Assembly (NCBI GenBank): GCA_023421505.1
Contig: JAEZTJ010000028.1
Span: 1-64,000, forward strand
From: Bacillota bacterium
GTDB lineage: Bacteria > Bacillota > Clostridia > Lachnospirales > Lachnospiraceae
Direction of reading: 5' to 3'
Length of the DNA: 64,000 nt
Below, in pieces: positions 42,533 to 50,608 of the stretch. The notes beneath the pieces were generated by a model. The model made no database searches. It saw only the letters and a list, made by a program, of their open reading frames with translations, and was not told where the DNA came from. Each line of letters begins with the position of its first letter. Positions within the stretch are counted from its first letter, which is position 1. The position numbers were made by a program, and so were the translations under genes.

Positions 42533-42561
42533 AGTATAGCATATAATTTTTATGAATGCAA
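42533..42561 (-). promoter_or_regulatory. Sigma-A promoter of the amtB operon leader
   Basis: Minus strand TTGCAT (42556-42561), 17 bases, TATACT (42533-42538). Transcription would begin about 25 bases before the first hexaloop hairpin, giving a leader of roughly 270 bases. Confidence 0.7.
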
Positions 42562-42688
42562 TATATTTTTTTTATAATTTTTATGATATTTTTTACATTT
42601 TATTCTACAATTTTCATAGATAATTAATATTATATACATTATATTATATAATGATACACCAATACATGCAATGTTTTAAATTATCTGA

Positions 42689-43747
42689 TTACTTTATAAA
42701 CATCGCATCGCCAAAGCTAAAGAAGCGGTAGCGTTCCTTTACCGCTACTTTATAAGCTTTCATGATATTCTCACGTCCAGCTAGGGCAGATACTAGCATT
42801 AAAAGGGTTGACTCAGGAAGATGAAAATTCGTAATCAATGCATCTAGTACCTTAAAGGTATATCCGGGATAGATAAATATTGAGGTATCGCCGCTTCCGG
42901 CATGAACTATGCCCCTATCATCAGCCGCCGATTCAATTGTTCTGCAGCTTGTCGTTCCTACACAGATAATTCTGCCCCCATTACTTTTTGTATGATTTAT
43001 TAATTGAGCTGCTTCTTCTGTAACCTGATAGTATTCCGAGTGCATATGATGCTTCGTTACATCCTCTACCTTAACCGGACGAAAGGTACCTAGTCCGACA
43101 TGAAGCGTTACGTGTGCAATAGGAATACCCATAGCCTCAATCTGTGCCAGCAGCTCTTTCGTAAAATGTAATCCTGCCGTAGGTGCTGCCGCTGATCCTT
43201 CATACTTTGCATATACCGTCTGATACCGATTCTTATCAGCAAGCTCATGTGTGATATAAGGAGGAAGCGGCATGTCTCCAAGTCTGTCTAAAATCTCCTC
43301 AAAGATACCTTCATAGGTGAATTTGACCAGTCTATTGCCTTCTTCTATAATTTCTATAATTTCACCGGTTAAAATACCGTTACCGAAGCTTATTCTTGTT
43401 CCGATTCTTGCCTTCTTACCAGGCTTAACAAGCGTCTCCCAGATATCGTTTTCTCTTCTTTTTAATAGCAGTAATTCAATTCTGGCACCAGGGCTTACCG
43501 CATCATTAAACTGATTGTCCTGCTCTTTTATCTTCTCACCGATTAATCTAGCGGGAATAACCTTAGTATTATTTATGACCAGACAATCACCAGGTAGTAA
43601 ATAATCGATTAATTGTTTAAATATTTTATGTTCGACTGTACCCTTTTCTTTATCTAAAATCAAAAGTCTGGAGCCCGAACGATCCTCAAGAGGATCTTGT
43701 GCTATCAACTCTTCAGGTAAATCATAATAAAAATCCTGTGTTTTCAT
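42689..43747 (-). CDS. queA: tRNA preQ1(34) S-adenosylmethionine ribosyltransferase-isomerase
   Basis: About 352 residues. Makes epoxyqueuosine on tRNA from preQ1-tRNA and SAM. Recognised from FYYDLPEELIAQDP at the start, DRSGSRLLIL, PLPPYI, the YEGSAAAPTAGLHFT block, THVTLHVGLGTFRPV-like VTLHVGLGTFRPV and NFHLPESTLLMLVSA near the end. GGAGG precedes the ATG at 43747; the frame extends 7 residues upstream. No other queuosine gene is in the window. It stands just after pyrE and a small membrane gene on the same strand, separated by a terminator. Confidence 0.95.
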   Translation of the reverse strand: MKTQDFYYDLPEELIAQDPLEDRSGSRLLILDKEKGTVEHKIFKQLIDYLLPGDCLVINNTKVIPARLIGEKIKEQDNQFNDAVSPGARIELLLLKRRENDIWETLVKPGKKARIGTRISFGNGILTGEIIEIIEEGNRLVKFTYEGIFEEILDRLGDMPLPPYITHELADKNRYQTVYAKYEGSAAAPTAGLHFTKELLAQIEAMGIPIAHVTLHVGLGTFRPVKVEDVTKHHMHSEYYQVTEEAAQLINHTKSNGGRIICVGTTSCRTIESAADDRGIVHAGSGDTSIFIYPGYTFKVLDALITNFHLPESTLLMLVSALAGRENIMKAYKVAVKERYRFFSFGDAMFIK

Positions 43748-43808
43748 GAAGCCTCCATTTTTAGCCAAAATCTATATCTTGCTAATGTACAAGTTAAACA
43801 GCGACTGC

Positions 43809-43850
43809 AAAAAGGGGTATACCGCAAGTATTGCAGCAGCCCCTCTTTCT
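43809..43850 (-). terminator. Intrinsic terminator after pyrE and the small membrane gene
   Basis: On the minus strand AGAGGGG and CCCCTTTTT bracket a loop that itself has partial pairing (TGCAATACTTGCGGTA). The G/C block followed by TTTTT is typical. Confidence 0.65.
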
Positions 43851-43868
43851 AATTATTATTCAAAACCT

Positions 43869-44021
43869 TTAAAACATTAAATCAGATTTCTTTTTCAATA
43901 ATTTCGCACCGTTAAGAATTAATAAAATACCTGAAATTACTCCTGCCAAAATCATAAGAATACCCAATACCAAATTCCATACGCCAACAGATTTCATAGT
44001 GTGGTAAATTTTCTCCATCAT
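43869..44021 (-). CDS. Small membrane protein of 50 residues downstream of pyrE
   Basis: Found by direct reading, shorter than 60 residues. It opens MMEKIYHTMKSVGVWNLVLG, continues ILMILAGVISGILLILNGAK and ends LLKKKSDLMF. It is a single long hydrophobic stretch, or a tight helical hairpin (GVISG turn), with a basic tail. AAAGGAGG stands 8 bases upstream of the first ATG at 44021. It begins 15 bases after the pyrE stop, so it is cotranscribed. Not recognised; small proteins of this form often assist a membrane complex. Confidence 0.65.
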   Translation of the reverse strand: MMEKIYHTMKSVGVWNLVLGILMILAGVISGILLILNGAKLLKKKSDLMF

Positions 44022-44035
44022 TATCATTACCTCCT

Positions 44036-44719
44036 TTAATTACTGCTTTTTATTCCATACTGCTCATAATATGCATCAATAGCTGCTTTTAAAGTATCAT
44101 CAATTACAATTTTCCCTTTGTAGGGCTGATTATACAGATGTTCAACAACTTCCTCCATCGTTACAATTGCAGTTGTAGCGATATGATAATTTTCTTCAAT
44201 TTCCGTCAGGGCACTCTTACTACCCTGTCCTCTTTCCATTCGATCTACGGATACGACTAATCCAACTACATTTACATTTCCTTGTGCATTAAGGATTGGC
44301 ATTGTCTCTCCGATTGAAGTCCCGGCAGTCGTCACATCTTCAATAATAATTACACGATCTCCATCTGTTAAGGGTGAGCCGAGTAAGATACCTGTATCAC
44401 CGTGATCCTTGACCTCTTTTCGGTTGGAGCAGTATTTAATATCCTTCTGATAGATTTCACTAATCGCCATACTGGCAGCTACACTTAGCGGTATACCTTT
44501 ATACGCCGGCCCGAATAATACGTCAAAATCTATTCCGTATTTGTCATTAATCGCCCTTGCATAGTATTCACCCAGCTTTCTAAGCTGCGAGCCCGTTCGA
44601 TAAAAGCCTGTATTCACAAAAAACGGAGTTTTTCTTCCACTTTTGGTTGTAAAGTCCCCGAATTTGAGAACACCGCAATCTACCATAAACTCAATAAATT
44701 CCTTCTTATACTGTTCCAT
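44036..44719 (-). CDS. pyrE: Orotate phosphoribosyltransferase
   Basis: 227 residues. The PRPP loop VIIIEDVTTAGTS is at about 122-134, FGPAYKGIPLSVAAS binds orotate and the catalytic lysine region is KYCSNRKEVKDHGDTG. Converts orotate and PRPP to OMP. AGGAGG precedes the ATG. It lies 190 bases from the pyrD-pyrK pair on the same strand. No PyrR-type attenuator is evident in the gap 44720-44910. Confidence 0.95.
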   Translation of the reverse strand: MEQYKKEFIEFMVDCGVLKFGDFTTKSGRKTPFFVNTGFYRTGSQLRKLGEYYARAINDKYGIDFDVLFGPAYKGIPLSVAASMAISEIYQKDIKYCSNRKEVKDHGDTGILLGSPLTDGDRVIIIEDVTTAGTSIGETMPILNAQGNVNVVGLVVSVDRMERGQGSKSALTEIEENYHIATTAIVTMEEVVEHLYNQPYKGKIVIDDTLKAAIDAYYEQYGIKSSN

Positions 44720-44910
44720 ATACTTCCTCCTGCTTATGTTAATTGTAGCATAAAATATAATAATTAAAAGTACTTCCTAAAAATTTAAGATTTTAATAAA
44801 AGCTTTATAAAAAACCTATTGTTATACAAATTCATAATATCGAAAAATAATTACGATGCTGATTCCTTGAGTATGCGTATATTGTACAAAAAATCTATAT
44901 TCGTAACACT

Positions 44911-45813
44911 TTATTTTACGCAGCCAATCAATTCATTTATGTCACTTATTCCATATTTTTTCATATATTCCTCAATACCATCAATCACCTCGGAGGTAGC
45001 AGCCGGATTGATAAAATTAGCCGTACCTACGGATACCATCGTAGCACCTGCCATTATAAATTCAAGAGCATCCTCTGCATTCACGATACCTCCCATTCCT
45101 ATGATGGGGAGTCTAACCGCATTTGCTACCTGATACACCATTCGTACTGCAACAGGCTTGATCGCTGGCCCTGATAATCCGCCTGTCTTATTGGCAAGAA
45201 CAAATGCTCTTCTACTTATATCAATCTTCATACCGGTAAGTGTATTAATAAGTGATAGTGCATCTGCACCGCCAGCCTCCGCAGCTTTTGCCATCTCGGC
45301 AATATTCGTAACATTAGGACTTAGCTTCATTATGACAGGCTGCTTTGCCCTCTTTTTTATCTCGGCAGTAATTTCTTCCACACATTTAGGATCCTGTCCG
45401 AAGGCAATTCCACCCTCTTTTACATTTGGACAGGATATATTAATTTCCAGCAGATCTACATCACAGTCTGCCAGTCTCTCCACCACCTCACAATATTCCT
45501 CCGTGGTCTTACCAACAACATTGACAATAATTTTTGTATCATACTTACGTAAAAACGTAATATCTCTCTGAATAAACACGTCCACTCCCGGATTTTGAAG
45601 ACCGATTGCATTAAGCATACCACCATAGGTCTCAGCTACTCTTGGGGTGGGATTACCCGGCCAGGGGATATTTGATACACCCTTGGTCGTTATTGCTCCA
45701 AGCCTTGACAAATCTACATATTCACTGTACTCCATACCCGAACCGAAGGTTCCTGATGCGGTGGTTACCGGATTTTTGAAGGTTACACCGGCTATTGTTA
45801 CTTTTGTATTCAT
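44911..45813 (-). CDS. pyrD: Dihydroorotate dehydrogenase B, catalytic subunit
   Basis: 300 residues, class 1B. FMN site NPVTTASGTFG near the start, the catalytic cysteine in LLEINISCPNVKEGG, PVIMKLSPNV and the GMGGIVNAEDALEFIMAGA phosphate loop. With PyrK it uses NAD as acceptor. Its start codon overlaps the PyrK stop (ATGA), so the two subunits are translationally coupled in the order pyrK-pyrD. Confidence 0.96.
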   Translation of the reverse strand: MNTKVTIAGVTFKNPVTTASGTFGSGMEYSEYVDLSRLGAITTKGVSNIPWPGNPTPRVAETYGGMLNAIGLQNPGVDVFIQRDITFLRKYDTKIIVNVVGKTTEEYCEVVERLADCDVDLLEINISCPNVKEGGIAFGQDPKCVEEITAEIKKRAKQPVIMKLSPNVTNIAEMAKAAEAGGADALSLINTLTGMKIDISRRAFVLANKTGGLSGPAIKPVAVRMVYQVANAVRLPIIGMGGIVNAEDALEFIMAGATMVSVGTANFINPAATSEVIDGIEEYMKKYGISDINELIGCVK

Positions 45814-46577
45814 AATTCCACCTCTTCTGCATAAAATACAGGTCCATCCTTGCAGACCCTCTTATTCTTTACATTACTGTGATGGTCAATCTCATTGGTT
45901 TTACAAACACATCCAAGGCATGCTCCTACACCGCAGGCCATTCTTTCCTCCAGCGACAGCTGCGCTTTCATACCCTGCTGCATAGCATATGCCTTTATTC
46001 CTCTTAACATCGGAGTAGGACCGCAGGCAAAGATGATATCAGCGTCTAAGCCATTCTCCCTGATTGCATCTATTACGTTACCTTTTGTTCCCTTGCTGCC
46101 ATCCTCTGTTGAGAGATAGACCTTTCCATAAGCTTCAAATTCCTGTTCTAAAAAGGTAATATCCCTATAGCCAAGCACCATCTGCTTCTCACAATTTAAT
46201 TGCTTTGCAAGCTCCAGCATAGGTGGAATACCAATTCCACCGCCGATTAATAGCGCCCTCTTACCTTCTAGGGTAAAGCCATTACCCAAAGGCCCCATAA
46301 CTTCTATCTGCTCATTTGCTGTCAGACCTGCAAATTCCTTCGTTCCTTTACCGGCAATACGATATACCAGCCTTATGCTTTCCTGCTGCTTATCAATCTC
46401 ACAGATACTAATTGGCCTTGGAAGCAACCTGCTGCCATCCTTGCTATATAAGGCTACAAACTGCCCGGGCTTTGCTTCTTTCGCGATATCAGGTGCCTTC
46501 AGCCACATGCTGAAGATATCCTGGGCAATTTCTATATTATCACTAACTGTAACTTTTTTCTTTTTTGCTGCTGACAT
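45810..46577 (-). CDS. pyrK: Dihydroorotate dehydrogenase B, electron transfer subunit
   Basis: 255 residues. FAD-binding barrel (LPRPISICEI), NAD-binding lobe (LLIGGGIGIPPMLELA; FACGPTPML), then a [2Fe-2S] site at the C-terminus with four cysteines spaced C-x4-C-x2-C followed by one near VCKDGPVF. Passes electrons from PyrD to NAD. It is the first gene of the pair. Confidence 0.96.
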   Translation of the reverse strand: MSAAKKKKVTVSDNIEIAQDIFSMWLKAPDIAKEAKPGQFVALYSKDGSRLLPRPISICEIDKQQESIRLVYRIAGKGTKEFAGLTANEQIEVMGPLGNGFTLEGKRALLIGGGIGIPPMLELAKQLNCEKQMVLGYRDITFLEQEFEAYGKVYLSTEDGSKGTKGNVIDAIRENGLDADIIFACGPTPMLRGIKAYAMQQGMKAQLSLEERMACGVGACLGCVCKTNEIDHHSNVKNKRVCKDGPVFYAEEVEL

Positions 46578-46653
46578 CTCTTTTCTCCTATGTCTTCTAC
46601 ATTCATTTCTTTGCTTATTTTATCCTAAAACTTAAGCTTCTACAAGGAATATT

Positions 46654-47058
46654 TTACCCTTCGATAATTTTTACATGCACCTTCCGAATTCTGGGTCCAT
46701 CAAACTCCATAAAATATATCCCCTGCCAGGTGCCAAGCAGTAACCTTCCGTCTTCAATAATAACCGTCTGCGAAAATCCCATCATACTTGATTTGATATG
46801 TGCGGCAGAATTCCCCTCACTATGCTGATATCCATCTGCAAGAGGAATTACCTTACTAATTTCCATCAGAAAATCTCTTACCACATCCGGATCAGCATTT
46901 TCATTTATCGTTATTCCCGCAGTAGTATGCGGAACAAATATTACACAGATACCATCTTTTATACCGCTCTCTTTTACCTTATTTTGTACTTCCCTCGTAA
47001 TATTAATCATTGCGAAGTGTTGACCGGATTTTACTCCAAAGGTATAGACCTCACTCAT
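46654..47058 (-). CDS. yjbQ: YjbQ family protein (UPF0047)
   Basis: About 134 residues. The pattern IVFVPHTTAGITINENADPDV (as VIFVPHTTAGITIN), a second histidine in HSEGNSAAHIKSSMMG and the LGTWQGIYFMEFDGPR end define YjbQ. Escherichia coli YjbQ has secondary thiamine phosphate synthase activity; the true role is unresolved. I start it at 47058, with AAGGAT upstream; the frame runs 39 residues further in AT-rich DNA and is not coding there. Confidence 0.85.
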   Translation of the reverse strand: MSEVYTFGVKSGQHFAMINITREVQNKVKESGIKDGICVIFVPHTTAGITINENADPDVVRDFLMEISKVIPLADGYQHSEGNSAAHIKSSMMGFSQTVIIEDGRLLLGTWQGIYFMEFDGPRIRKVHVKIIEG

Positions 47059-47232
47059 TTGCCATCTCATCCTTTCATAATCCTGCAATTCATTCCTTTT
47101 TTTAAGTAAAACTTTATATGGTAATATGTTGTAATTTATTATATAAAACCTGACTAGGAATTTCAAGAAAATCATATTTTTTATTATTTTGCTAATAATA
47201 GCTAAAGGATTGATTATGAAAAGGAGGTAATT

Positions 47233-48534
47233 ATGAATTTAAATAATCTAAGTAAAAAACCAAAGGAAGCAATACCTGAAGTAAAATGTCCTTTTAATAC
47301 CATAAAGCTTTTATCGGAGGGCTATTTATTTATCCCAAACAGAGTTAGAAAATATAACTCACCTGTATTTTTAACAAGGCTTATGGGTAAGAAGGTTGTA
47401 TGCATGAGCGGAAAAAAGCCTGCAGAGGTATTCTATGACCAAAATCTGTTCACCCGAAAGGGTGCTGTTCCAAAAAGGATTCAAGAAACCTTATTTGGTA
47501 AAAATGCAATCCAAACTTTAGACGGTGCCGCTCATATTCACCGCAAGTTAATGTTTATGTCAATTCTGTCGCCAGGGCGTCTTAAGCGACTGATTGCAAT
47601 TACTCAAAAGCAATGGCAAATGAATAGTAAAAGTTGGGAAAAAAGGAATCAGCTTGTTCTCTTTGATGAGGTATCTATGCTTTTATTTCAGTCTGCCTGT
47701 AAATGGGCTGGTGTTCCTCTAAATAAAAAAGAGGCTAGGCTAAAGTCAAGGGATATGAGTGCTATGATTGATGCCCTCGGAGCTGTTGGTCCAAGACACT
47801 GGAGGGGCCGTATAGCAAGAAACCGGTCTGAAAGGTGGACCAGAACTATCATCTTGGATGTTAGATCCGGCCGTCTGAAAGTCCCAAAGAATACTGCCCT
47901 GTATACGATAGCCTGGCATAAGAATCTTGATAACAGACTCATGAATACCGCTACCGCTGCTGTTGAATTAATTAACATCTTGCGTCCTATTACTGCAATT
48001 GCTACTTATATTGTATTCGGAGCACTGGCTCTTCACACTTATCCGGTATACTGGAATAAATACCGAACCGGTGATGACGCATATCATACCATGTTTGTAC
48101 AGGAAGTAAGGCGTTTCTATCCCTTCGGACCTTTCCTTGGTGCACTGGCACGTATTGATTTCACCTGGTATAAACATAGTTTTAAGAAGGGAGATTTGGT
48201 TTTCTTAAGTATATTCGGGACAAATCATGATAAAGAGATTTGGAACGATCCGGAAAGCTTTCGACCAGAGCGCTTTGCTGGATGTGATTTAAGTCCTTAT
48301 GACTTTATCCCGCAGGGCGGCGGCGATTACAAATTAGGAACGCGCTGCCCGGGCGAAATGCTGACCATTGAGCTTATGAAGTTAAGTCTTGATTATCTTG
48401 TTACAAAGCTTAGCTATAAAGTTCCTCTTCAGGATTTATCTTATAGTTTAAAAAGAATGCCAACACTGCCAAAAAGTAAATTCATTATTACTAATGTAAA
48501 AGGAGTTTCTAAAAATTGTGATTATCAAATATAA
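47233..48534 (+). CDS. Cytochrome P450, CYP152 fatty-acid peroxygenase type
   Basis: 433 residues. Haem ligand Cys372 lies in LGTRCPGEML. The CYP152 hallmark Arg-Pro (Arg251-Pro252, in INILRPITAI) replaces the usual acid-alcohol pair of oxygenases and holds the fatty-acid carboxylate for peroxide-driven hydroxylation. At the position that is His85 in the decarboxylase OleT and Gln85 in P450-BSbeta this protein has Gln94 (NAIQTLDG), which predicts hydroxylation rather than alkene formation. Needs hydrogen peroxide, not oxygen and NADPH. AAAGGAGG lies ahead of the ATG. Alone on the plus strand. Confidence 0.88.
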   Translation: MNLNNLSKKPKEAIPEVKCPFNTIKLLSEGYLFIPNRVRKYNSPVFLTRLMGKKVVCMSGKKPAEVFYDQNLFTRKGAVPKRIQETLFGKNAIQTLDGAAHIHRKLMFMSILSPGRLKRLIAITQKQWQMNSKSWEKRNQLVLFDEVSMLLFQSACKWAGVPLNKKEARLKSRDMSAMIDALGAVGPRHWRGRIARNRSERWTRTIILDVRSGRLKVPKNTALYTIAWHKNLDNRLMNTATAAVELINILRPITAIATYIVFGALALHTYPVYWNKYRTGDDAYHTMFVQEVRRFYPFGPFLGALARIDFTWYKHSFKKGDLVFLSIFGTNHDKEIWNDPESFRPERFAGCDLSPYDFIPQGGGDYKLGTRCPGEMLTIELMKLSLDYLVTKLSYKVPLQDLSYSLKRMPTLPKSKFIITNVKGVSKNCDYQI

Positions 48535-48583
48535 TAGCATCATCCGGATAAGAAAAGCCAGCCACTCGAACATATAGGCTGCC

Positions 48584-48612
48584 TTGACACATTGAAACTA
48601 CTATGATATATT
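48584..48612 (+). promoter_or_regulatory. Sigma-A promoter of the cyclophilin gene
   Basis: TTGACA (48584-48589), a 17-base spacer and TATATT (48607-48612), 67 bases before the ATG. The strong -35 suggests good constitutive expression. Confidence 0.7.
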
Positions 48613-48678
48613 AACCAACAGAGCTTTAGAAAGTAAGCTGCGCATAAAAGTTTTGATAATTTTATTGAGAGGAAATGG

Positions 48679-49209
48679 ATGAATATGTCAAATAAGAACC
48701 CTATAGTAACAATGGAATTACAGAATGGTGATAATATTAAAATTGAATTATATCCGGAAATTGCTCCTAATACAGTAAATAACTTTATCTCTCTCGTAAG
48801 TAAAGGCTTCTATGATGGTTTGAAATTTCATCGTGTAATACGTGGATTTATGATTCAGGGTGGTGATCCGGAAGGTACCGGTATGGGCGGCCCGGATTAT
48901 TCTATTAAAGGAGAGTTCTCTTATAATAATTTTCCGAATGATCTAAAGCATACCGCCGGGGTACTGTCCATGGCAAGATCACAGCGTCCGGATTCTGCCG
49001 GCTCCCAATTTTTTATCATGCATAAGGATTCCCCTCATCTGGATGGCTCCTATGCAGCATTTGGTAAGGTAATAGAAGGTATGGAGGCCGTAAATAAGAT
49101 TGCTGAAACTAAAACAGATTATTCAGATGCGCCGCTTGAGCCCCAGATTATGAAAAAGCTAACTGTTGAAACCTTCGGTGTAGATTATCCCGAACCGGAG
49201 AAATGTTAA
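48679..49209 (+). CDS. ppiB: Peptidyl-prolyl cis-trans isomerase, cyclophilin type
   Basis: 176 residues, cytosolic (no signal peptide). Contains FHRVIRGFMIQGGDPEGTG, the catalytic arginine and phenylalanine region, QFFIMHKDSPHLDGSYAAFG and GMEAVNKIA. Accelerates proline isomerisation during folding. It ends with one of the strongest terminators in the window. Confidence 0.93.
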   Translation: MNMSNKNPIVTMELQNGDNIKIELYPEIAPNTVNNFISLVSKGFYDGLKFHRVIRGFMIQGGDPEGTGMGGPDYSIKGEFSYNNFPNDLKHTAGVLSMARSQRPDSAGSQFFIMHKDSPHLDGSYAAFGKVIEGMEAVNKIAETKTDYSDAPLEPQIMKKLTVETFGVDYPEPEKC

Positions 49210-49242
49210 TCGATTGTTTTAAATTATAGTAAATCAAATAAC

Positions 49243-49289
49243 AAAGTACACAGGAGTATTAATTATCTTATCATACTCCTGTGTACTTT
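49243..49289 (+). terminator. Strong intrinsic terminator after the cyclophilin gene
   Basis: AAAGTACACAGGAGTAT and ATACTCCTGTGTACTTT form a perfect 17-base stem with a 13-base loop. ATTATT follows. Confidence 0.85.
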
Positions 49290-49379
49290 ATTATTACAGT
49301 ACCTTTGATTATAATAGATTTTTGTATGGCAGTTATCTGCTAAACGATAAAACACACTCAAGTTTTATCGTTCTACTAG

Positions 49380-49679
49380 TTAATTAACAATATCCTTTGA
49401 AAGAACTACTAAATCCCATTCAAAAAGTTCGTACCGGTAATAGCCTCTTTTCACGATTGGGTCATTCTGAACAATTTTTTGTGCTTCCTCAATATTTTCA
49501 GCTTCAAGAAGAAGCATTCCTCCATCTGTGTTTGAAAATCCGCCACCTACAAAATACCGTTCCCTCGCAATATTCTCCACGTAGGCCAAATGATCCTGAT
49601 AATCCTGATCGGTATAGTTTTTTTCCCCTACTCTGTAATCTATTCTAACGTATAATTTGTCCCCTTTTTTCATACTCAT
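49380..49679 (-). CDS. YciI family protein
   Basis: 99 residues in the ferredoxin-like fold of YCII/EthD proteins: YVRIDYRVGEKNYTDQDYQDHLAY, GGGFSNTDGGMLLLEAENIEEAQKIV in part and an NDPIVKRGYYRYELFEW end. The conserved His of the family aligns with DHLAY. Role unknown; family members include a chlorohydroquinone dehydrochlorinase and small dimeric enzymes. GGGAG lies 7 bases before the ATG. Confidence 0.8.
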   Translation of the reverse strand: MSMKKGDKLYVRIDYRVGEKNYTDQDYQDHLAYVENIARERYFVGGGFSNTDGGMLLLEAENIEEAQKIVQNDPIVKRGYYRYELFEWDLVVLSKDIVN

Positions 49680-49788
49680 TGTTCTCCCTCTTCAATCTTT
49701 GTAAAGTGATAATTTTAAAATAGCTTCTCCAAGCACATTTTAGCACAGAGGTATTTGGGATCTTATTACAGTTCATTGCATATTGGTT

Positions 49789-50397
49789 TTATTTGATTTT
49801 ACCGAGCTTATTGAACGGGAAAATACGAAATACAGCCTTCCCCTCAACCTGTTTGATATGTATTAGGCCGATTTCCCTGCTGTCTATACTAACTACGCGA
49901 TTATCTCCCAGCACAAAAAGCTGATTCTTACCAACGGTAATCGGTGTCTGAAGGCCTTTGGGATCAGTTTTTCCCTTCGCATAGGGCTCTTTCAGCCGCT
50001 CTCCGTTACGGTAAACTAGGCCCTCCTTAATATCGATGACATCGCCCTCTATCCCTATCACTCTTTTTATCAGTCTCTCATGCTCTTCTGAAGGATCGCC
50101 TGTCTTGATACTTGAAACAAAATTATCAATCATTCTGGTAAAGTCCTTAATAATGGATCCTTTCTCTTCATATCGATAAAAGGTTATAATTTCGCCTCTT
50201 TTTGGCTCCTTGAATTGGTAGCTTATTTCATCTACAATCACTCGGTTATTATTATAAAGAGTATCTTCCATGGATCTTTGTTCAACCCTCGTATTGGCAT
50301 ATGCCTTGCTATTAATTAAAAATGCTAATAAAAAAGCTGCTGCCGCTATTACTACCCAGCTTATCAATTCCTTCCATATCTTATTTCTCTTAGTCAT
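49789..50397 (-). CDS. lepB: Signal peptidase I
   Basis: 202 residues, one N-terminal membrane helix (12-29) with the catalytic domain outside. The nucleophile is Ser42 (QRSMEDTL), the base Lys112 (RLIKRVIG), and the GDNR motif appears as VLGDNRVVSIDSREIG. Cuts signal peptides from exported proteins. GGGGAGG precedes the ATG. Related enzymes usually have Pro where this has Asp in the S-M-x-x-T box (SMEDT against SMEPT). Confidence 0.93.
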   Translation of the reverse strand: MTKRNKIWKELISWVVIAAAAFLLAFLINSKAYANTRVEQRSMEDTLYNNNRVIVDEISYQFKEPKRGEIITFYRYEEKGSIIKDFTRMIDNFVSSIKTGDPSEEHERLIKRVIGIEGDVIDIKEGLVYRNGERLKEPYAKGKTDPKGLQTPITVGKNQLFVLGDNRVVSIDSREIGLIHIKQVEGKAVFRIFPFNKLGKIK

Positions 50398-50513
50398 TAT
50401 ATATCCTCCCCTTCTTAATTAATTTCATATCAATGGTTTCTTCATAGTCTTAAACGCTTATTTTATCAAGCAAATTCATAATATTGATCTTCGAAGTTTG
50501 TGTTATATAAGAT

Positions 50514-50547
50514 AAAATTCGGCTGCAAATATCACATACCGAATTTT
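50514..50547 (-). terminator. Terminator downstream of pyrC
   Basis: AAAATTCGG and CCGAATTTT form a perfect stem around a 16-base loop; ATCTTAT follows on the minus strand. It lies 60 bases beyond the pyrC stop. Confidence 0.6.
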
Positions 50548-50608
50548 ACTTTAAACTTATCACTATTGTATTAATTTTATATATAATAAAATCACATATT
50601 TGTTTGCA

